Positions 27,672-36,999 of a stretch of 64,000 nt of DNA are shown piece after piece. A program made the position numbers and the translations under genes. The notes under the pieces are model-generated. The model searched no databases. It saw only the letters and a list, made by a program, of their open reading frames with translations, and was not told the origin of the DNA. The stretch lies in contig CP155566.1 in the NCBI GenBank assembly GCA_039696685.1, positions 1,426,001 through 1,490,000 on the forward strand, written 5' to 3'. The DNA is from Vibrio sp. CDRSL-10 TSBA (GTDB lineage: Bacteria > Pseudomonadota > Gammaproteobacteria > Enterobacterales > Vibrionaceae). Within the stretch, counting starts at the first letter, position 1; every line of letters begins with the position of its first letter.

Positions 27672-28023
27672 GGTGAGTATCCTTCTTACGATAGTAGCGC
27701 AAGCGACAAACCAGGATTGAATTGATGATTATGTTGGTCTTGCCTGCAACGTTTCTGCCCTCACTGCCCAATCAGTATATGACCGAATGAACTGTTACAG
27801 GCTAAAAAAACCTAAATTGGATGTGATCTGTGCCATGTTTTTCTGCTGCAAAAAAATCCTGTTGTTGGTGATTTTTTACTCAATTTAACTGTGGTGAGTC
27901 AGAAAAAAAATTTGTCACCAAAATGAGTAAGTTGCGAACACACGCAGTGTTCACAGTTTCTCGAACCCGCTTTTCGCACCTTTGTTAAATTAGTGTTAGT
28001 TTTGGGCGTACAGGGAGATATTC
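27672..28023. other. Divergent spacer before the first sensor kinase gene
   Basis: About 350 bases without a gene. AT-rich, with several A and T runs (27806-27912) that could be a bent promoter region for the sensor kinase operon. No specific operator recognised. Confidence 0.4.
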
Positions 28024-29650
28024 ATGACGTGGAACGATATCAGCTTTCGCAAACGTATGCTGATCATAATGACATTATCTGGTTTGATTGAGTTGTTGGT
28101 TTTGGTCGCCGCCGGCTTTGCCTACATCAAACATTCTCAGGAAGAAGAGATGGGGCACAAGGCTCTCGGCGTGGCGTCGTTTCTGGCCCGCTCGTCGGTG
28201 GTGATCGATGTGATTCAACGGGGTGATGACTCTGATGAGATCCAGCAACGTTTTCGCGATTTAACCCAACTGATCGGCGCCACTTTCATCGTGATTGGTG
28301 ATGATAAAGGGATGCGGATTGTTCATCCGGTTGATGCGAGAATCGGTAAGCCGATGGTCGGCGGTGATAATGAGCGCGCTCTGTTGGGCGGTGAAGAGTA
28401 CATCTCGTTTGCTCAGGGGTCACTGGGGAAGTCCGTGCGCGGTAAAGCCGCGGTGGTTGACGGCAACGGCCAGGTTATCGGCGTTGTCTCGGTGGGGTAT
28501 CTGCTCGCTCGTTTACAAGACAGAATCGAACCATTTCTGACGTACCTTATCGTGATCACCTTTTTGGTGTTAATTGCCAATGGCATTGTCTCAAGTTACG
28601 TGTCACGGCGTTTCCAAAAGGCGATTTTGGGCTTTGAACCGGAAGAGATTGGTCGACTGTATGTCGAGCTTGATGTCACGATGAGTACCATCAAAGAAGG
28701 TATTCTCAGTATTGATGATAAAGGCGTCCTGCGTTCAATTAATAAAAGCGCCTGTGAAATCCTCGGTATTGATCGCGATAAGGCGATTAACCGTTTACTG
28801 ACCGATTCACTGCCTAACAGCGATTTGTATAAAGTCCTGGAAACCGGCGAGATTGATCATGATATCGAGCTCTATCTTAACAAGCAGCGTTTGATCGCCA
28901 ACCGCAGCCCGATCGTTGTTGAAGGTAAAGTGGTCGGTGCGGTATCCAGTTTCCGTTTGCGCGGCGAAATTAACGAACTGACCGAGCAGTTATCGCAGAC
29001 CAGAGAGTATGCAGAAATGTTGCGCTCTCAAACTCATGAACATCGCAATAAACTCAATACCATCAGCGGACTCGTGCAAATGGGTGAACTGGAGGCGGTC
29101 CAGCAGTTGATTGGCCAGGAAACCGCCCACTACCAGAGTTTGATCGAATTTCTGCGTGAAACGGTCAAAGACCCGCTGATCGCCGGTATGCTGCTGGGTA
29201 AGACAGAGCGAGCACGTGAAATTGGCCTGGAGCTTAATGTCGATGATGGCTCGCATCTGGCCTGTTTACCGGGCCATATCAATGCGGAAGACATTGTCAC
29301 TATTCTGGGTAACCTGATAGACAATGCCTTTGATGCGACACTGACTGCGATACGCCAATCAGAGCGTTTTCCTCAGGAGAGGCGTGTTATCGATGTGTCG
29401 ATCAGTGACTACGGCAATGAAATTATTCTTGAGGTCGAAGATCAGGGCTGTGGCTTACCTCAGGAAACTGAGCCAGGAGATGTTGCTGCAGAAAGGGGTC
29501 TCCAGTAAAGCGAAGCACAATCGCGGGGTTGGATTATTTCTGGTTAAACAGTTATCCGATCGCTATCAAGGACAGTTAGAGATGTATAGTAATCATAAGG
29601 AATTTGGAACACGTATGACGGTTTATCTGCCCAAGGAAGAGCTGCTATGA
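28024..29650 (+). CDS. CitA/DcuS-family sensor histidine kinase 1 (frameshifted as sequenced)
   Basis: About 541 residues after correction. Helix at about 14-33, periplasmic single-Cache domain (ATFIVIGDDKGMRIVHPVDA, then GKAAVVDGNGQVIGVVSVGY), second helix at about 171-193, a cytoplasmic PAS (IKEGILSIDDKGVLRSINKS), phospho-acceptor His338 in THEHRNKLNTISGL, and ATPase motifs GNLIDNAFDA and GVGLFLVKQL. The frame ends early at GAAAC (AAA 29465-29467); with one A less, PQELSQEMLLQKGVSSKAKH links both parts. It senses a periplasmic carboxylate by family; the ligand is unknown. Overlaps its regulator gene by four bases. Confidence 0.9.
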
Positions 29651-30330
29651 CGACCCGGGTACTGATCATTGAAGATGATGTGGCGATTGCCCAGTTACAC
29701 CATAAATATCTCAATCAGATGGGCGGCTTCGACGTTGTCGGGATTGCGACGTCACAGGCGGAAGCCGAAATGCAACTGGAGGTACTGCAGCCGGATTTGG
29801 TGTTACTTGATGTCTATCTGCCCGATGGCACTGGTCTGGATATACTGCAATGGGTACGCAGTCGCAATGCCTGCTGTGATGTGATCCTGATTACCGCCGC
29901 GCGTGATGTGGAAACTCTGCAACAGGCGATGCGCGGTGGTGTGGTTGATTATCTGCTCAAACCCGTAATGTTTCCCCGTTTGGAAGCGGCGTTGAAGAAG
30001 TACCTGGCACGTCAGGTTGAGTTAGGAAAAGTCGCCGATTTGGATCAGGGGCTGGTGGATAAAATGCTCACTTCTTCCTCTCAGCAGGACACATCCGCAT
30101 CGCGCTTGCCTAAGGGGATCGATGGTGTGACGTTGGATAAAATTCGTCATCTGTTCAATGCATCTGTCAGCCTGACCGCTGATGAAGCCGGTGAGAAAAT
30201 AGGTGCCAGCCGCACCACAGCAAGACGTTATCTTGAGTATTTGATTGGTTCGGGAGAGCTGGAAGCAGATGTCCGTTATGGTTCTGTGGGGCGTCCTGAG
30301 CGCAGTTATAAGAAAGTCACCCGAATATGA
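29647..30330 (+). CDS. CitB/DcuR-family response regulator 1
   Basis: A 227-residue two-component regulator. Receiver domain: acidic pair IIEDD, phosphoacceptor Asp55 in LLDVYLPDG, LITAARD and LLKP. The C-terminal DNA-binding helix-turn-helix contains SRTTARRYLEYLIGSGELEA and YGSVGRPERSY, as in DpiA/CitB. Its ATG overlaps the stop of the sensor gene, so the two form a pair. Confidence 0.93.
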   Translation: MTTRVLIIEDDVAIAQLHHKYLNQMGGFDVVGIATSQAEAEMQLEVLQPDLVLLDVYLPDGTGLDILQWVRSRNACCDVILITAARDVETLQQAMRGGVVDYLLKPVMFPRLEAALKKYLARQVELGKVADLDQGLVDKMLTSSSQQDTSASRLPKGIDGVTLDKIRHLFNASVSLTADEAGEKIGASRTTARRYLEYLIGSGELEADVRYGSVGRPERSYKKVTRI

Positions 30331-30442
30331 GGTCAAACGGGCAGCCAATCATGACGGAGTAGAATTTTTGCGACCTTGCTCTCGTCGAACTCCATCTGAC
30401 TCATCTAGCGTTAAAGTTCAGTTAAGTCGCAAGGTCGTCAGA

Positions 30443-31213
30443 ATGAAAATAGCGAAACTGTTAGCAAGGTCGGCTGTTTTGTGGGCATTATCCTGGACTG
30501 TGTCATCAGCCACGGAGATGAGTGAGCTGACCTTCTACACCGAAGAATACCCGCCTTATAATTTTGAAAATAACGGCCAGATTACCGGTATCGCGGTAGA
30601 GCTGTTGTTGCAGGCCAGCGAGCAGGTCGGCGGCCAGATTACAAACTCACAGATTATTATGCAGCCGTGGCCGAGGGCTTATCGGTCAGCCCTGCTTAAA
30701 CCCGACTCGGTGCTGTTTTCTGCCACCCGGACTCAACATCGTGAAGCCTTGTTTAATTGGGTGGGGCCGATAGGAGATATCCGGGTGTCCGTGTTGGCCC
30801 GCAGTGATACAAAGATAAAAATTGACCAGCCCATTGACCTGGCGAAATACCGTATCGGTGTTATCCGGGATGATGTTGGTGAACAGTTACTATTGCAACT
30901 TGGTATACCTCGTGAGTTGATGCAGGAAGCAGCCAATGTCGGCGTGCTGACCGAATTGCTGCTCAAAAACCGCATTGATCTGATTGCATATAATGAACAG
31001 GCGACGCACTGGTGGGCTATCCGGGCAGGCTACCAGGCTGAAGATTTCGCGACCATTTATGTTTTGCAGCAAGGTTTACTCTATTTTGCCTTTAATAAAG
31101 GGGTCGATCAGCAGTTGTTGAATGACTTACAAAAAGGGATTGATATAATTAGGGATACTTCCGGTAAAGATGGCGTGAACTTATATCAGGCCATTTTAAA
31201 CAAATACCGATAA
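30443..31213 (+). CDS. Periplasmic solute-binding protein (family 3-like)
   Basis: About 256 residues with a signal peptide (MKIAKLLARSAVLWALSWTV, then SSATE) and family-3 folds: LTFYTEEYPPYNFENNGQIT, GIAVELLLQA, IIMQPWPRAYRSAL. Proteins like this without adjacent permease genes are common in vibrios and may act as sensors or have a distant partner. An in-frame open stretch extends into the preceding gene, but a signal peptide starts only at this ATG. Confidence 0.8.
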   Translation: MKIAKLLARSAVLWALSWTVSSATEMSELTFYTEEYPPYNFENNGQITGIAVELLLQASEQVGGQITNSQIIMQPWPRAYRSALLKPDSVLFSATRTQHREALFNWVGPIGDIRVSVLARSDTKIKIDQPIDLAKYRIGVIRDDVGEQLLLQLGIPRELMQEAANVGVLTELLLKNRIDLIAYNEQATHWWAIRAGYQAEDFATIYVLQQGLLYFAFNKGVDQQLLNDLQKGIDIIRDTSGKDGVNLYQAILNKYR

Positions 31214-31236
31214 CTGGCCTAAATGATGTGACCAAT

Positions 31237-32211
31237 ATGAGTAACCCCAGCAGTAATATTCTTCTAGAAAGCGGTACCAACGAATTAGAAATCATTGAAT
31301 TTCATCTCGAAAAACAACTAGCAAATGGCGAAACTAAAACCTGTTATTACGGTATCAATGTAGCCAAAGTCCGAGAGGTCATCCGTGTACCGGAAACCAC
31401 AGACTATCCCAATGCTCAGCCTCATATGATTGGTGTGTTCTCCTCACGCGATATTTTGACACCATTAGTGGATCTGGCCGGTTGGCTCGGTGTACCGACC
31501 GGCTCGGTAAACAGCAACAAATATGTGATTGTGACGGACTTTAACCGCATGACCAATGGCTTCCTGATTGACAGCATCAGTCGCATTCATCGTATTTCCT
31601 GGAATGATGTCGAATCTCCGAGTCAGTTTCTGGAGTCAGGTGAGCAGGACTGTGTGGTTGCTGTGGTGCGTAAAGAAGGCAAGCTGATCATGATCCTTGA
31701 TTTCGAGAAGATTATTGCTGACATCAATCCGGAACTGAGTATGGAGAAATATGATGTGACGGTAGACCGCTCGGTCAACCTGAATCAGACCATGGTCAGT
31801 AAGCGCAATGCGAAAACAGTAATGGTGGTCGACGATTCAGCGTTCATCCGCAGTCTGATTCAAGATACGTTAAGTACCGCCGGCTATAACGTGATTGCCA
31901 GCAAAGATGGTGGTGAAGCGCATGAGAAATTGATGGACGTCGAGCGTATCGCAAAAGAAGAAAATCTGGCGGTCAGTGAGCTCATCGATGCCATTGTATC
32001 TGATGTGGAAATGCCGCGTATGGATGGCATGCATTTACTCAAGCGATTACGTGATACCGAAGCGTACCGTAACACGCCCATCGTGATGTTCTCGTCCCTG
32101 ATGAGTGACGACAACCGCACTAAAGCTTTGGCACTCGGAGCCAATGACACCATTACCAAACCACAAATCGGCAAGCTGGTGTCCTTAATGGACGGTTTAA
32201 TCTTCAGTTAA
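31237..32211 (+). CDS. cheV: Chemotaxis coupling protein CheV
   Basis: 324 residues: CheW-like domain in the first half (YGINVAKVREVIRVPETTDY, GVFSSRDILTPLVDLAGWLG, ISRIHRISWNDVESP), then a receiver domain (MVVDDSAFIRSLIQDT, phosphoacceptor in AIVSDVEMPRMDGMHLL, conserved Lys in TITKPQIGK). It links chemoreceptors to CheA and adapts by phosphorylation. A GTG nine bases earlier (31228) is an alternative start; neither has a clear ribosome site. Terminator follows at 32307. Confidence 0.93.
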   Translation: MSNPSSNILLESGTNELEIIEFHLEKQLANGETKTCYYGINVAKVREVIRVPETTDYPNAQPHMIGVFSSRDILTPLVDLAGWLGVPTGSVNSNKYVIVTDFNRMTNGFLIDSISRIHRISWNDVESPSQFLESGEQDCVVAVVRKEGKLIMILDFEKIIADINPELSMEKYDVTVDRSVNLNQTMVSKRNAKTVMVVDDSAFIRSLIQDTLSTAGYNVIASKDGGEAHEKLMDVERIAKEENLAVSELIDAIVSDVEMPRMDGMHLLKRLRDTEAYRNTPIVMFSSLMSDDNRTKALALGANDTITKPQIGKLVSLMDGLIFS

Positions 32212-32306
32212 GTCTTGCGACCTGAGTTAAAGCGCAAGCGGCGTTGTCATGCATTGTGAAAGCCATGACGGAGCGCAGCTAAGCTTGTAGCACTTTATTA
32301 GTGATT

Positions 32307-32333
32307 GGGGCCCGCATTTGCGGGTCTTCTTAT
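32307..32333 (+). terminator. cheV terminator
   Basis: Stem CCCGC / GCGGG (32311-32315 with 32320-32324), extended by G-C and G-T pairs, then TCTTCTTATTT. Confidence 0.65.
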
Positions 32334-32340
32334 TTGTTTA

Positions 32341-32478
32341 GCTGCTTCACAATAGTTTGGCTGCTTCACAATAGCTTGGCTGCTCCTCAATAGTTTTGCT
32401 GCCTCACAATAGTTTGGCTGCTCCTCAATAGTTTTGCTGCCTCACAATAGCTTTGTGGCTTCGTGATAGTTTCTAGGA
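32341..32478 (+). repeat. Seven 18-20-bp tandem repeats
   Basis: Units related to GCTGCTTCACAATAGTTTG run head to tail, alternating between GCTGCTTCACAATAG-, GCTGCTCCTCAATAG- and CTGCCTCACAATAG- forms, the last degenerating to GGCTTCGTGATAGTTTC. A two-unit block (GCTGCTCCTCAATAGTTTTG plus CTGCCTCACAATAG) is itself repeated, indicating recent duplication. Confidence 0.9.
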
Positions 32479-32663
32479 ACTCCGTTGCGTTTTTACACAT
32501 TGTGCAAAATCGGATAAATCTGCTGGCCTTTGGCTAAAACATCAGTTATCAATGAAAGAGTTAGCTTCCGAATCTAACGGTAGTTGCAGCGAATTCGGGA
32601 CAGGTATTTCATCGTTCAGGCTTTGGGGTCAGTGCTTGAATTTATAGCGGTTAAAGGAACGTC

Positions 32664-33350
32664 ATGACTAACATCTTCATCATTGTGGCACTGCTGGTGG
32701 TCTTTTTTGTGGTGATTCAAAAGTATGTGATTCGCCACGATGACAGCAAAAGTTACGCTTATCGTCGTAAAGGGCCGGTTTTGACTAGCGCAGAAAGCAC
32801 GTTTTATCACGCGTTAACCGCTGCGGTAGGAGAGCATGGGATTGTGCTGACCAAAGTCAGTATGGCCCAGGTGGTTACCCCGTCAAAAGGTCTGAATAAG
32901 AAGCAGTGGTTTATCGCCAATAACCGGGTGGCCCGCAGCCAGTTTAATTTCTTAGTGTGTGATGCCAGAACACTTGAGCCGCGTGTGGTCGTGGAACTTG
33001 ATGATGGCAAGGAGCTGACCAAGTTTAAGGTTGAACGAGAAAACTTGCTGATGCAGGTATGTAAGACGGCAAATATACCTTTGATCGGTGCCAACATCCG
33101 TTACAGCTATCAGGTGGGTAAACTGCGCCGGTTACTCGCCGCACATATAGATTTGATCGAAACTGACAAAGAAGTTCGTTTTTGTAAACGTTGTGGCAGC
33201 CCGATGAACATCAAAGTGGCCAGTCAGGGCGAGTTTAAAGGTCGTCGGTTTTTTACCTGCAGCCGTCAGCCACACTGTACTTATACCGAAAATTACAATG
33301 TGGTATTTGAGCTCGATGATGACGGTGAAGAAGCCGAGTCATTAAACTGA
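32664..33350 (+). CDS. DUF2726 domain protein with topoisomerase-type zinc finger
   Basis: 228 residues: N-terminal membrane helix (IFIIVALLVVFFVVIQ), a DUF2726 domain (FYHALTAAVGEHGIVLTKVS, then ARTLEPRVVVELDDGKELTK; nuclease-like fold by family), and a C-terminal zinc ribbon FCKRCGSPMNIK with FFTCSRQPHCTYTE. Function unknown; nucleic-acid contact is suggested by the zinc ribbon. It overlaps the convergent GGDEF gene by nine bases. Confidence 0.82.
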   Translation: MTNIFIIVALLVVFFVVIQKYVIRHDDSKSYAYRRKGPVLTSAESTFYHALTAAVGEHGIVLTKVSMAQVVTPSKGLNKKQWFIANNRVARSQFNFLVCDARTLEPRVVVELDDGKELTKFKVERENLLMQVCKTANIPLIGANIRYSYQVGKLRRLLAAHIDLIETDKEVRFCKRCGSPMNIKVASQGEFKGRRFFTCSRQPHCTYTENYNVVFELDDDGEEAESLN

Positions 33351-34412
33351 TTCAGCTTGCGGTTGGCAATCGGGACATTCGACCGTCTGGCAAATACGAA
33401 CCTGATTGCGTCCGTTATGTTTTGCCTGATAGAGCTCTTTATCCGCCAGCTTGATCAAATCGGTCAGTTTATCTCCGGCCTGATATTCACAAATGCCCAC
33501 ACTTAAGGTTAAGTGAATGGTCTGCTCGCGATAGTGGAATAAATGGGTTCCAACTGCGCTGCGCAGCCGCTCACCAATCATCTCCGCCTGTTCGAGATCG
33601 GTATCAAACAGAGTGACACAGAATTCTTCGCCGCCGATACGATACAAATTATCTTCGCCTACCACATTGGCCAGTATTTGGGCGGTTTCTATTAATACCT
33701 TGTCACCGGAATCATGTCCGTACTGATCGTTAATCTGTTTAAAGTAGTCTAAATCAATCAGCAGAAGACTAAGCGAATCTTCGCTGCTGCGATGCTTTTC
33801 AAAGTGGTTATAAGCCGCTCGCAGTGACAGACGATTATGAGCTCCGGTCAGGGCGTCGCGTGATGCAAGGTAAGTCAAAGAGTTTTCAATATTCTCGCGG
33901 TTAAATTCATAGCGATGCGAAACGATCCATACCCCGCAGTAACACAAGACTAAGTTAACCATGGTGGTCGATGCATTTAATGCCGGGACCTGAATCACGT
34001 CATCGTAGACACTCATGACCTGGGCAAGCAGGACTACGCCTGACATAAGGCGCCCCTGATTGAGACCAAGCAGGGCATAGAGCACTATCGGGCAGAATAT
34101 CGTCCACAAATAGAGGCCATCTGCTAAGGGCTGCAGATAGGTGCTGATGCAGACGATAAACATCATTAAGTAAACGTAACATTGGGTGTGGCGATGTTTA
34201 TGCTTGCGCTGCGCAGCAAGACGGTATACGTACAGTGAGTAAAGAGTAAAACACAGATAGAGCGAAGCGAGAACCGATTCCTGCTTGTTGAAATATAACC
34301 AAGAGAAAGCCAGCGCGACTGCGAACAGAAATAGACTCAAACCAGCCAGAACAGAGCTTCGTAGTGTGTGCGAGTGATCAAACAACCGTGAATCCATGTT
34401 CTTTTGTCTCAA
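33342..34412 (-). CDS. Membrane-bound diguanylate cyclase (GGDEF)
   Basis: 356 residues: about six membrane helices in the first half, then a GGDEF domain starting DALTGAHNRLSLRAAYNHFE, with the active-site loop RIGGEEF and LTLSVGICEYQ. The intact GGEEF loop predicts cyclic-di-GMP synthesis. The inhibitory RxxD site five residues before GG is not evident. MDSRLFDHSH five codons on is an alternative start. Confidence 0.9.
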   Translation of the reverse strand: MRQKNMDSRLFDHSHTLRSSVLAGLSLFLFAVALAFSWLYFNKQESVLASLYLCFTLYSLYVYRLAAQRKHKHRHTQCYVYLMMFIVCISTYLQPLADGLYLWTIFCPIVLYALLGLNQGRLMSGVVLLAQVMSVYDDVIQVPALNASTTMVNLVLCYCGVWIVSHRYEFNRENIENSLTYLASRDALTGAHNRLSLRAAYNHFEKHRSSEDSLSLLLIDLDYFKQINDQYGHDSGDKVLIETAQILANVVGEDNLYRIGGEEFCVTLFDTDLEQAEMIGERLRSAVGTHLFHYREQTIHLTLSVGICEYQAGDKLTDLIKLADKELYQAKHNGRNQVRICQTVECPDCQPQAESV

Positions 34413-34626
34413 TTGTGCGTTTAGCGACCAATAAAAAACTCATACTACCTCTAAGTAGGTAGCAATCAAGGGTGTTGTTGAATTAAAGTCACAAAAGGAG
34501 AGCTGCTTCTGCATAGCGACCACTGTTTTAATGTGATAAAGCTCAATTAACTACATGCTGTTGGGATAAAAAATCAACAAACTGTCTACAGAAAAGCCAA
34601 TCGATTCAAAAATAAAGAAATTTGAC

Positions 34627-34655
34627 TTGCACGCTTTAAAATCTGTCGTTAATAT
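34627..34655 (+). promoter_or_regulatory. Sigma-70 promoter of the tRNA-Val operon
   Basis: TTGCAC (34627-34632), 17-base spacer, TAATAT (34650-34655), about 20 bases ahead of the first tRNA. Confidence 0.6.
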
Positions 34656-34675
34656 CCATCTCGTTCTCAGGGAAA

Positions 34676-34752
34676 GCGTCCGTAGCTCAGCTGGTTAGAG
34701 TATCGCCTTGACATGGCGGGGGTCGGTGGTTCGAGTCCACTCGGACGCACCA
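34676..34752 (+). tRNA. tRNA-Val(GAC), copy 1
   Basis: 77 bases beginning GCGTCCGTAGCTCAGCTGG and ending ACTCGGACGCACCA with encoded CCA. The anticodon loop TTGACAT gives anticodon GAC (valine). D arm AGCTGGTTA, T loop GGTTCGAGTCC and a seven-pair acceptor stem GCGTCCG/CGGACGC are all present. Confidence 0.97.
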
Positions 34753-34789
34753 TGAGAAAACACTCAGCAAGTGTCTAAATATGCAGTGT

Positions 34790-34866
34790 GCGTCCGTAGC
34801 TCAGCTGGTTAGAGTATCGCCTTGACATGGCGGGGGTCGGTGGTTCGAGTCCACTCGGACGCACCA
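34790..34866 (+). tRNA. tRNA-Val(GAC), copy 2
   Basis: Identical 77-base copy of the tRNA at 34676, 37 bases downstream in the same transcript, again with encoded CCA and anticodon GAC. Confidence 0.97.
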
Positions 34867-34877
34867 AAAATTCTAAC

Positions 34878-34906
34878 AAAACCCGCTTTTTAGCGGGTTT
34901 TGTCGT
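34878..34906 (+). terminator. tRNA operon terminator
   Basis: Perfect ten-base stem AAAACCCGCT / AGCGGGTTTT (34878-34887 with 34892-34901), TTTT loop. Confidence 0.9.
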
Positions 34907-35408
34907 TTCTGGGATTTGAGGTTTTCTCGGTGACGCTTAGTTATCGTTGTTGTTGCTTCATCTGCACTAATACATTTCATGCGCGCGAATGCGCTTCAAT
35001 TTCTCACCCCAGATGAATTAACGTCAGCATCTTCCCTATGTCGTTTAGCGTTCCAGCACAAGCCTTAGTCGATTTCTACGCTTGAATTATAAGCGCGCCT
35101 AATCTTTATTCCTTTGCCAGTGCCCGTCAATTTCGCCCGCAAAATCTGGCGGCAATAATTAACGCCATAAAAACCATAAGCGTCATTGTTTGCCACGCGA
35201 ATGTTGCCCTTTATCGCAACAAATTACCGAATTGTTAATTAGTATCATCAGGCTTGCAGCAGTTCAGGTTCTTTCTGTGGACTTAGTCGCTGCTTGCCAC
35301 ACTGTCCAACCTATCTGCTCAATAAATGAATAGCGCGGGTGAGATATTGTTACCTGCGTGTTGCTCATGAATGGATTCCCAAATACAAAATAATTAAAGG
35401 ATAGCGCT
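34907..35408. other. Gene-free region upstream of tctC
   Basis: About 500 bases without a supported gene. It must hold the tctCBA promoter and probably the binding site of a neighbouring CitB-type regulator. I could not identify a specific operator. Confidence 0.45.
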
Positions 35409-36393
35409 ATGAGAAAGCTAACGTTTGCTTTTGCACACCTGCTGATTGCTGCCACTACACTGGGTGCAATGTCTTCGGCTTCTGCCAATGATTACCCGCC
35501 AAGAACCGTCAATATGGTCGCACCTGCCGGCGCAGGTGGCGGATGGGATTTAACCATTCGTACCGTGGCCAAAACATTGAAAGACGAGAACCTTGTCAGC
35601 TCAAATCTGCCGGTTATTAACCGTCCTGGCGGTGGTGGTGCCGTTAACCTGACGTTTATGCAAACTCAAAAAGGCAAGGGCGATTTGATCTCGGTCTATT
35701 CACCGCCAATTCTGCTGACTAATCTGACGGGGATGACGCCATACAGTTATAAAGACACCACTCCTTTGGCTCGTTTGATTTCTGATTATGCCGCATTCGT
35801 TGTGCCGCAAGATTCGCCTTACACCTCGATTAATCAGGTGATGGATGCTCTGAAGAAAGATCCTAAGTCGATAAAAATTGGTGGTATCTCCACCGCAGGT
35901 TCCATGGACCACATTCAGTTCCTGCTGGTGGCGAAGGCCGCAGGCGTTAAAGACCTGAGAGATATCGATTACGTTTCCTTCCAGGATGGTGGCGTCGTTG
36001 CTCAGGTTTCTGGGTGGTCACATTGATCTGATTTCGACCGGGTTGGGCGATGTCGCGGGTCTGCTGGAAAGCGGGAAATTGCGGGCACTGGCACAAACCG
36101 CTGACAAACGCATTGGTGAGGGAGCGATGGCTAAGATTCCGACCGTGAAAGAGCAGGGCATCGATGTCACGTTTGAAAACTGGCGCGGTCTGTTCGGGCC
36201 AAAAGATATGCCAAAAGAGGCGGTGGATTACTGGCGTGATGCGCTGCAGAAAATGACTCAAACAGCCGAGTGGAAAGCAGCGATGAAACGGAATGGCTGG
36301 GAAGCTGCGTATCAGGATCAGGCTGAATTTGAGCAATTTCTCTCTACGACCAATGAGCAATACAAAACACTGATCCAAGAAGTGTTCCGATAA
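35409..36393 (+). CDS. tctC: Tricarboxylate transporter binding protein TctC (frameshifted as sequenced)
   Basis: Periplasmic binding protein of the tripartite tricarboxylate transporter, about 327 residues after correction. Signal peptide ends SSASAND; family segments are VAPAGAGGGWDLTIRTVAKT, VINRPGGGGAVNLTF and IKIGGISTAGSMDHIQFLLV. The frame fails at GTTTC (TTT 36007-36009). With one T less, GGVVAQVLGGHIDLISTGLG is continuous to LIQEVFR. AAGGA upstream of the ATG. tctB and tctA follow. Confidence 0.92.
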
Positions 36394-36493
36394 AAATTAT
36401 TACACCAATAGCTGTTGGCTCCAGGTAAGGAGCCAACAGATTGATAAAGGGAAATGCCCTTTATGTTTCAGCTGGAATAAGGACTTCATTGAC

Positions 36494-36988
36494 ATGAACA
36501 AACAAACACAGCCTGCAAACTGGGACGGACTGACCGGCGTGGTCAGTATTTTGTTTGGTCTGGGCTATGGCGGCTATGCCTATTTGTTACCACGACCAAT
36601 GTTCGGTAACCCGTGGGAACCCATTTTTATGCCATTGGCGATTGCCGCGCTGACGATTGTGATTGGCATTATGCTGATTATTAATGGCCGTATTGCCCCA
36701 TCAGTGGCAGCAGTGAAAGAGTTTATTGCTGAGCACGCACAACGTAAGACTCATCGTTATCGGATTGTTTTGAGCTGTGTTGCGGCTTTTGTCTACGCGC
36801 TCATTTTTGAGCATGCCGGCTACATGATCAGTACTGGATTATTTATGTTCGCGATGCTGCTTATTACCAGTGGTGTTGGAGCATGGAAACGCTCGTTATT
36901 GATCGCGGTACTGTTTTCGACCGGTATCTATTTTATTTTTAGTGAGCTGTTGGCTATTAATCTGCCGACCTCTCTGATGTTTAGCTAA
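36494..36988 (+). CDS. tctB: Tripartite tricarboxylate transporter small permease TctB
   Basis: 164 residues with four hydrophobic helices (LTGVVSILFGLGYGGYAYLL, IAALTIVIGIMLIINGRI, VLSCVAAFVYALIFEHAGYM, LIAVLFSTGIYFIFSELLAI), the TctB pattern. It lies between tctC and tctA, 11 bases before the latter. Confidence 0.9.
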   Translation: MNKQTQPANWDGLTGVVSILFGLGYGGYAYLLPRPMFGNPWEPIFMPLAIAALTIVIGIMLIINGRIAPSVAAVKEFIAEHAQRKTHRYRIVLSCVAAFVYALIFEHAGYMISTGLFMFAMLLITSGVGAWKRSLLIAVLFSTGIYFIFSELLAINLPTSLMFS

Positions 36989-36999
36989 GGAGCCAGGGT

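Larger units (their letters stand above)
32212..32663. other. Repeat-filled spacer after cheV
   Basis: About 450 bases: the cheV terminator, then seven tandem units of 19-20 bp (32341-32478), then unassigned sequence containing the promoter of the next gene. No gene supported. Confidence 0.6.

Noticed and set aside
32341..32478. CRISPR array
   Set aside because: The 19-20-bp units are directly adjacent with no spacers, and no cas genes are present in the window.
34676..34866. tRNA-adjacent integrated element
   Set aside because: The two tRNA-Val genes are followed by a terminator and then ordinary transport genes; no integrase and no partial tRNA duplicate was found nearby.
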